A stretch of 34,272 nucleotides of DNA from an uncultured Eubacterium sp. (GTDB lineage Bacteria > Bacillota > Clostridia > Lachnospirales > Lachnospiraceae): positions 1-34,272 of the forward strand of contig CAJTLS010000009.1 of NCBI GenBank assembly GCA_910577295.1. Reading direction: 5' to 3'. The notes beneath the pieces are model-generated. The model was not told the DNA's origin. It made no database searches and saw only the letters and a program-made list of their open reading frames with translations. The first letter of the stretch is position 1. Each line of letters starts with the position of its first letter. Made by a program: the position numbers and the translations under genes. This document shows positions 31,209 through 34,272 of this stretch, one piece after another.

Positions 31209-32385
31209 ACACTACTCGCTCCAATATACGAATAAACTTTTCCAGAATTACATCCAAACGAAAATCATCTGCCCTGCGAACCGCTTCCTCCGACAGTTGT
31301 TTCCACGTTTCTTTATCATTGAGAATCCGAATGACGCCATCTGCATATCCATCCACATCTCCCTGTTCAAACAAGTAACCATTCACTGAGTCCTGTATTA
31401 TCTCATCGGGGCCATACGCATGAAATGCAACAACCGGAATACCGTGTGCCATAGCCTCCGTAATTACCAAACCAAAACCCTCGTATCTTGATGTTACCAA
31501 TAAAAGGGAACTCTGCTCATAATACTTCTGTACCTGATTCGTCTGCCCACGCAGTACTATATTTTTTTCGAGGTGCTCCTGCCCGATAAGCGCCAAAAGC
31601 TTATCTTTATCCGCCCCATCTCCAACAATGTTTAACTTAACATCAGGGAAAACAGAACATACTCTTTTCATAATGGGAACTAACAAATCGATTCCTTTCA
31701 CTTCCATATTCAGCCGCCCCACAAACAATAACTGCTTATTACCTGATACCGACTTTTCAACAACCGGAATCGTAAGCGGATTATAAAATACAACCGGATT
31801 GCTTTTTAACGTCCTGACCCTTTCCATAAATACTTCTCTATCCTTATCCGTAAGAACAAGCAGTTCGTTCATAAAAGAAGCATACTTTTCAAAAAGCAAA
31901 AGCATTCCATAAGTATCGTGTTCCGGCATATTAAAATACCCCTCAAATGTACTGTGCAGCCATGCCACACAGGGAATGTGGAGCTGTTTTGCTACTTTGG
32001 AAGCCAATATTGCATAATAGGCGCCCGCTCCTACTACACAGTCAGCTTTTTCCTCTTCAAGGATTTCTCCATATTTTTCTATCATCTGTTTGGGAAAATA
32101 CTGTTCATCAATAAAGTCAGTAAACTGTTTTTTCTGAAAAAAAGCGGTCATTTTATTTATCTTTCGCAGCACGCGAAAAGGAAAGGAAATTTCTCTTAAT
32201 CCTCTGGAGTTATATAGTTTAATTTTCTCACTGACAGGATAAAGCTGTTCGCAATCTTCTGTTATCGGAGAAATAATACATACTTCATAAGCAGGATTTT
32301 TCACCAACTCGTTAAGCAGCGTCGTCACTACTCTTTGTAGTCCACCTAAAGTCTGAATCTCCTGCATCAAAACACAAATTTTCAC
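31195..32385 (-). CDS. GT4 family glycosyltransferase
   Basis: This is a 396-residue GT-B enzyme. The N-terminus MKICVLMQEIQTLGGLQRVVTTLL is the usual acceptor-domain start with a glycine-rich loop. The C-terminal domain has LLFVGRLNMEVKGIDLLVPIM and TSRYEGFGLVITEAMAHGIPV, in which the E-x7-E nucleotide-sugar motif (EGFGLVITE) is clear. It adds one sugar of the repeat unit from an unknown NDP donor. The GTG start overlaps the Wzy stop (GTGA). No signal or membrane span. Confidence 0.9.
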   Translation of the reverse strand: MKICVLMQEIQTLGGLQRVVTTLLNELVKNPAYEVCIISPITEDCEQLYPVSEKIKLYNSRGLREISFPFRVLRKINKMTAFFQKKQFTDFIDEQYFPKQMIEKYGEILEEEKADCVVGAGAYYAILASKVAKQLHIPCVAWLHSTFEGYFNMPEHDTYGMLLLFEKYASFMNELLVLTDKDREVFMERVRTLKSNPVVFYNPLTIPVVEKSVSGNKQLLFVGRLNMEVKGIDLLVPIMKRVCSVFPDVKLNIVGDGADKDKLLALIGQEHLEKNIVLRGQTNQVQKYYEQSSLLLVTSRYEGFGLVITEAMAHGIPVVAFHAYGPDEIIQDSVNGYLFEQGDVDGYADGVIRILNDKETWKQLSEEAVRRADDFRLDVILEKFIRILERVVYGTE

Positions 32386-33602
32386 TGCTCCATAACTCCC
32401 TTTGAATTTCTAGCCATATTCACAAGAAAAATCACCGTTGCACAGTATAGCATCATATGGTCTCTCTGCAAAGCAAGTCCATTATAAGTATTTACAAAGA
32501 CAGCTACTATGCCAAGCCCAAACAGCCACTCCTTTTTAACCCTATACTGTAACAATTTAAGCGCCGGATTGACAAAAACCGCAAATGTCAGTGACAAAGT
32601 AACCGCAATACCAAATTGGTACGCCCAACGAAGCACCGGATATTCCAACGCCGCCACCATCTCCCAACTATAGTCAATATTCTGCCCCGAAAACCAGTCA
32701 AAAGTAAGTTCTCCTCTGGATAGCAGCGCAGCCAGAGCAGTATTTCGAGTCGTTGTGATATCACCACTTTGAATTCCTATACGCAGCCGTTCAATAACCA
32801 AATCAAACAGCCCCAACCCATACAACAGAAGAATACCCAACAGTGCAAACGGCACTATTTTCTGCCCCTGCCAGTTTGCGTGAAACAAAATAATGGCAGC
32901 CAGAATAAGAACTATACCCGCCTTGCTTCCTGTCAGCGCAATGCCAAGCAAAGAGAATAATACCGGATAAATCTTTTCTCTCTTCTGCAAGTATTTTGTC
33001 GTGTATAAATAGTATGTCACATAATAAATAAGAAATAACTCGCAAGAGAGAAGTGGATGACCCATATAGGAAACCATACGTCCTGCCTGTGCACTGTTAT
33101 ATAGTGATGTAATCTGAAAAAAATTAGTAAAAAACATCGACACATAATTATCAAAAAGAATGTCGCAGAGCGAACCGACAATCATAAATATAGCCGAACC
33201 GTGCAAAAATACCATCCATACCTTTGCAAGTCCTTTAAAAATAGCACTATCCTTAAACTCAAAATTACTAAATAGTGCAGGAAAAATAATCATGACAAAA
33301 TAGGCCAGACAACTTTCGTAGTCCTTTCGTTTCACCGTCAAAATAACAAACGTAATTAGCAGCAGTATAAGCGACAGCATACACCACTTTTCCAACCATT
33401 TATTTGTCTTAATTGCCGAAATACAAGCCGGTTTCTTAATATTATTCAAATATATACAACAAAGCGCCGCCAGTGCAATAAAATTAATTTCCATATAAGG
33501 ACTGTCATTTATTGCCCCGCGCAATGAAGACGGCAGAACAAACAAGCCCACGCATAAAAAGAAAACCAGCAATTGAAATTTATTAAATCGTATTTTCACC
33601 AA
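32382..33602 (-). CDS. Wzy-like O-antigen/capsule polymerase, multi-membrane protein
   Basis: This is a 406-residue protein with about ten to eleven membrane segments and a long outer loop (~290-330, RNTALAALLSRGELTFDWFSGQNIDYSWE) typical of Wzy polymerases and O-antigen ligases. Position between glycosyltransferases and the flippase supports polymerase rather than ligase. The start is a TTG at 33602 or the next codon GTG at 33599; both lie within reach of GGAG, and I cannot decide. Wzy proteins have little sequence conservation, so the call rests on topology and context. Confidence 0.75.
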   Translation of the reverse strand: MVKIRFNKFQLLVFFLCVGLFVLPSSLRGAINDSPYMEINFIALAALCCIYLNNIKKPACISAIKTNKWLEKWCMLSLILLLITFVILTVKRKDYESCLAYFVMIIFPALFSNFEFKDSAIFKGLAKVWMVFLHGSAIFMIVGSLCDILFDNYVSMFFTNFFQITSLYNSAQAGRMVSYMGHPLLSCELFLIYYVTYYLYTTKYLQKREKIYPVLFSLLGIALTGSKAGIVLILAAIILFHANWQGQKIVPFALLGILLLYGLGLFDLVIERLRIGIQSGDITTTRNTALAALLSRGELTFDWFSGQNIDYSWEMVAALEYPVLRWAYQFGIAVTLSLTFAVFVNPALKLLQYRVKKEWLFGLGIVAVFVNTYNGLALQRDHMMLYCATVIFLVNMARNSKGVMEQ

Positions 33603-33605
33603 ACA

Positions 33606-34271
33606 TCACTCTCCTATCACTCGTATCCATTCTTCTGTAATTTTCTGTGCATTTAATGTCTCTCGTATAGAAACCGCCTCCTTTGAAATAGAAGCCGCCA
33701 TCTGCGGGTGATTTATCAATTCCCGCATTTTCAAATACATGGCGTTGGCGTCGCCAACCGGCACAAGCATTCCATTCACACCGTCTCTGATAACCATCCT
33801 TGCTCCTCCACATGGACAATCCGTAACAACAGACGGCAGACCAATGGCCATTGCTTCTAACATGGAATTTGATAATCCCTCATAATCCGAAGACAAAACA
33901 AACATGGACGCTTTTAACACTTTCTCATGTATATTATCCACAAATGGGTATACGCTCACACAATCATCCAGTTGCAGCGACTGAATATACTCCACAATGC
34001 TGTCTCTTTCCTGCCCATCTCCATAAATTTCAAAACTATAGTCCGAAAATTCTTTATGGAGTTTCGCAAACGCATCTAATGCCATTGGGATATTCTTCTG
34101 CTTTTCCAGTCTTGCAAAGCAGACAATCTTCTTGTCACGCACCCCCGTATAAGGCTGTGGTAACTTTTCCGGATTTAATGGATTCATTATAACCACTGAC
34201 TTTTTTCGGATATCGGCAGGAAAATAATTTTTGGCGTCCTCCGTCTGGCAAACTAAACAATCCATCTTTCG
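33606..34271 (-). CDS. GT4 family glycosyltransferase, 5' end outside the window
   Basis: The C-terminal ~220 residues of a GT-B enzyme are present; the reading frame is open to the right edge, so its start lies beyond it. It has the linker VVIMNPLNPEKLPQPY, the FARLEKQKNIPMALDAFAKL strand-helix, and SSDYEGLSNSMLEAMAIGLPSV with the E-x7-E donor motif, then the acceptor-proximal CPCGGARMVI. It is related to GT4 enzymes that make Gal/GalNAc-type bonds, but the sugar cannot be assigned. The gene ends 3 bases before the Wzy start. Confidence 0.88.
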   Translation of the reverse strand, partial: RKMDCLVCQTEDAKNYFPADIRKKSVVIMNPLNPEKLPQPYTGVRDKKIVCFARLEKQKNIPMALDAFAKLHKEFSDYSFEIYGDGQERDSIVEYIQSLQLDDCVSVYPFVDNIHEKVLKASMFVLSSDYEGLSNSMLEAMAIGLPSVVTDCPCGGARMVIRDGVNGMLVPVGDANAMYLKMRELINHPQMAASISKEAVSIRETLNAQKITEEWIRVIGE

Positions 34272-34272
34272 G

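Noticed and set aside
1..34272. CRISPR arrays, tRNA or rRNA genes
   Set aside because: I saw no regularly spaced repeats, no cloverleaf with a TTCGA-type arm and no rRNA-like sequence.

Overview
The window looks like a chromosomal stretch of a low-to-mid GC gut Firmicute, most likely a Lachnospiraceae or a close relative. The signs are Firmicute-type ribosome binding sites and -35/-10 promoters, a DUF4317 gene, an FprA flavoprotein, a stand-alone AICAR transformylase paired with a PurO-type IMP cyclohydrolase, and a CgeB-like glycosyltransferase. The genus is inference; no rRNA or other marker gene is present.

Layout. (1) 1-2200, minus strand, is accessory and decaying: a frameshifted membrane protein, a RelE/ParE-RelB/DinJ toxin-antitoxin pair, and a sigma-factor/XRE gene split by an in-frame TAA. 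(2) 2350-13400 is housekeeping: DUF4317 (+); an Rrf2 regulator, GH27 alpha-galactosidase and FprA run (-); a purO-purH-bioB operon (-) headed by a clear ZTP (pfl) riboswitch with an overlapping intrinsic terminator; an M18 aminopeptidase (-) divergent from a CgeB-like glycosyltransferase (+); and a SAM methyltransferase (-). (3) 13500-17900 is rearranged: a Lys-rich lipoprotein, a structured leader, two copies of sequences flanking a vanZ gene (one copy has lost vanZ), a gene split by an in-frame TAA, a 5'-truncated Fic gene and other fragments.

(4) 17899-23914 is the most interesting part: six tightly packed minus-strand genes behind one good promoter. In transcription order they are an N6-adenine DNA methyltransferase with a TRD-like tail, a PRTase-like protein (PRTase-CE type), an ORC/CDC6-like AAA ATPase, a Rossmann-like protein of unknown family, a small membrane-anchored protein, and the flavin-dependent thymidylate synthase ThyX. 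There is no recognisable nuclease. I read it as a candidate anti-phage or conflict system whose chemistry may be nucleotide-based.

(5) 24165 to the right edge, minus strand, is a surface polysaccharide locus with phosphocholine decoration: a partial GT4, a Wzy-like polymerase, GT4, a Wzx flippase, a hexapeptide acyltransferase and LicD. Then, behind its own consensus promoter and a large inverted repeat, come a three-domain winged-helix/nucleotidyltransferase/choline kinase fusion (LicA-like), LicC, and a BCCT transporter that probably imports choline in place of LicB. Together these would import choline, phosphorylate it, activate it to CDP-choline and transfer phosphocholine to the glycan made by the upstream genes.
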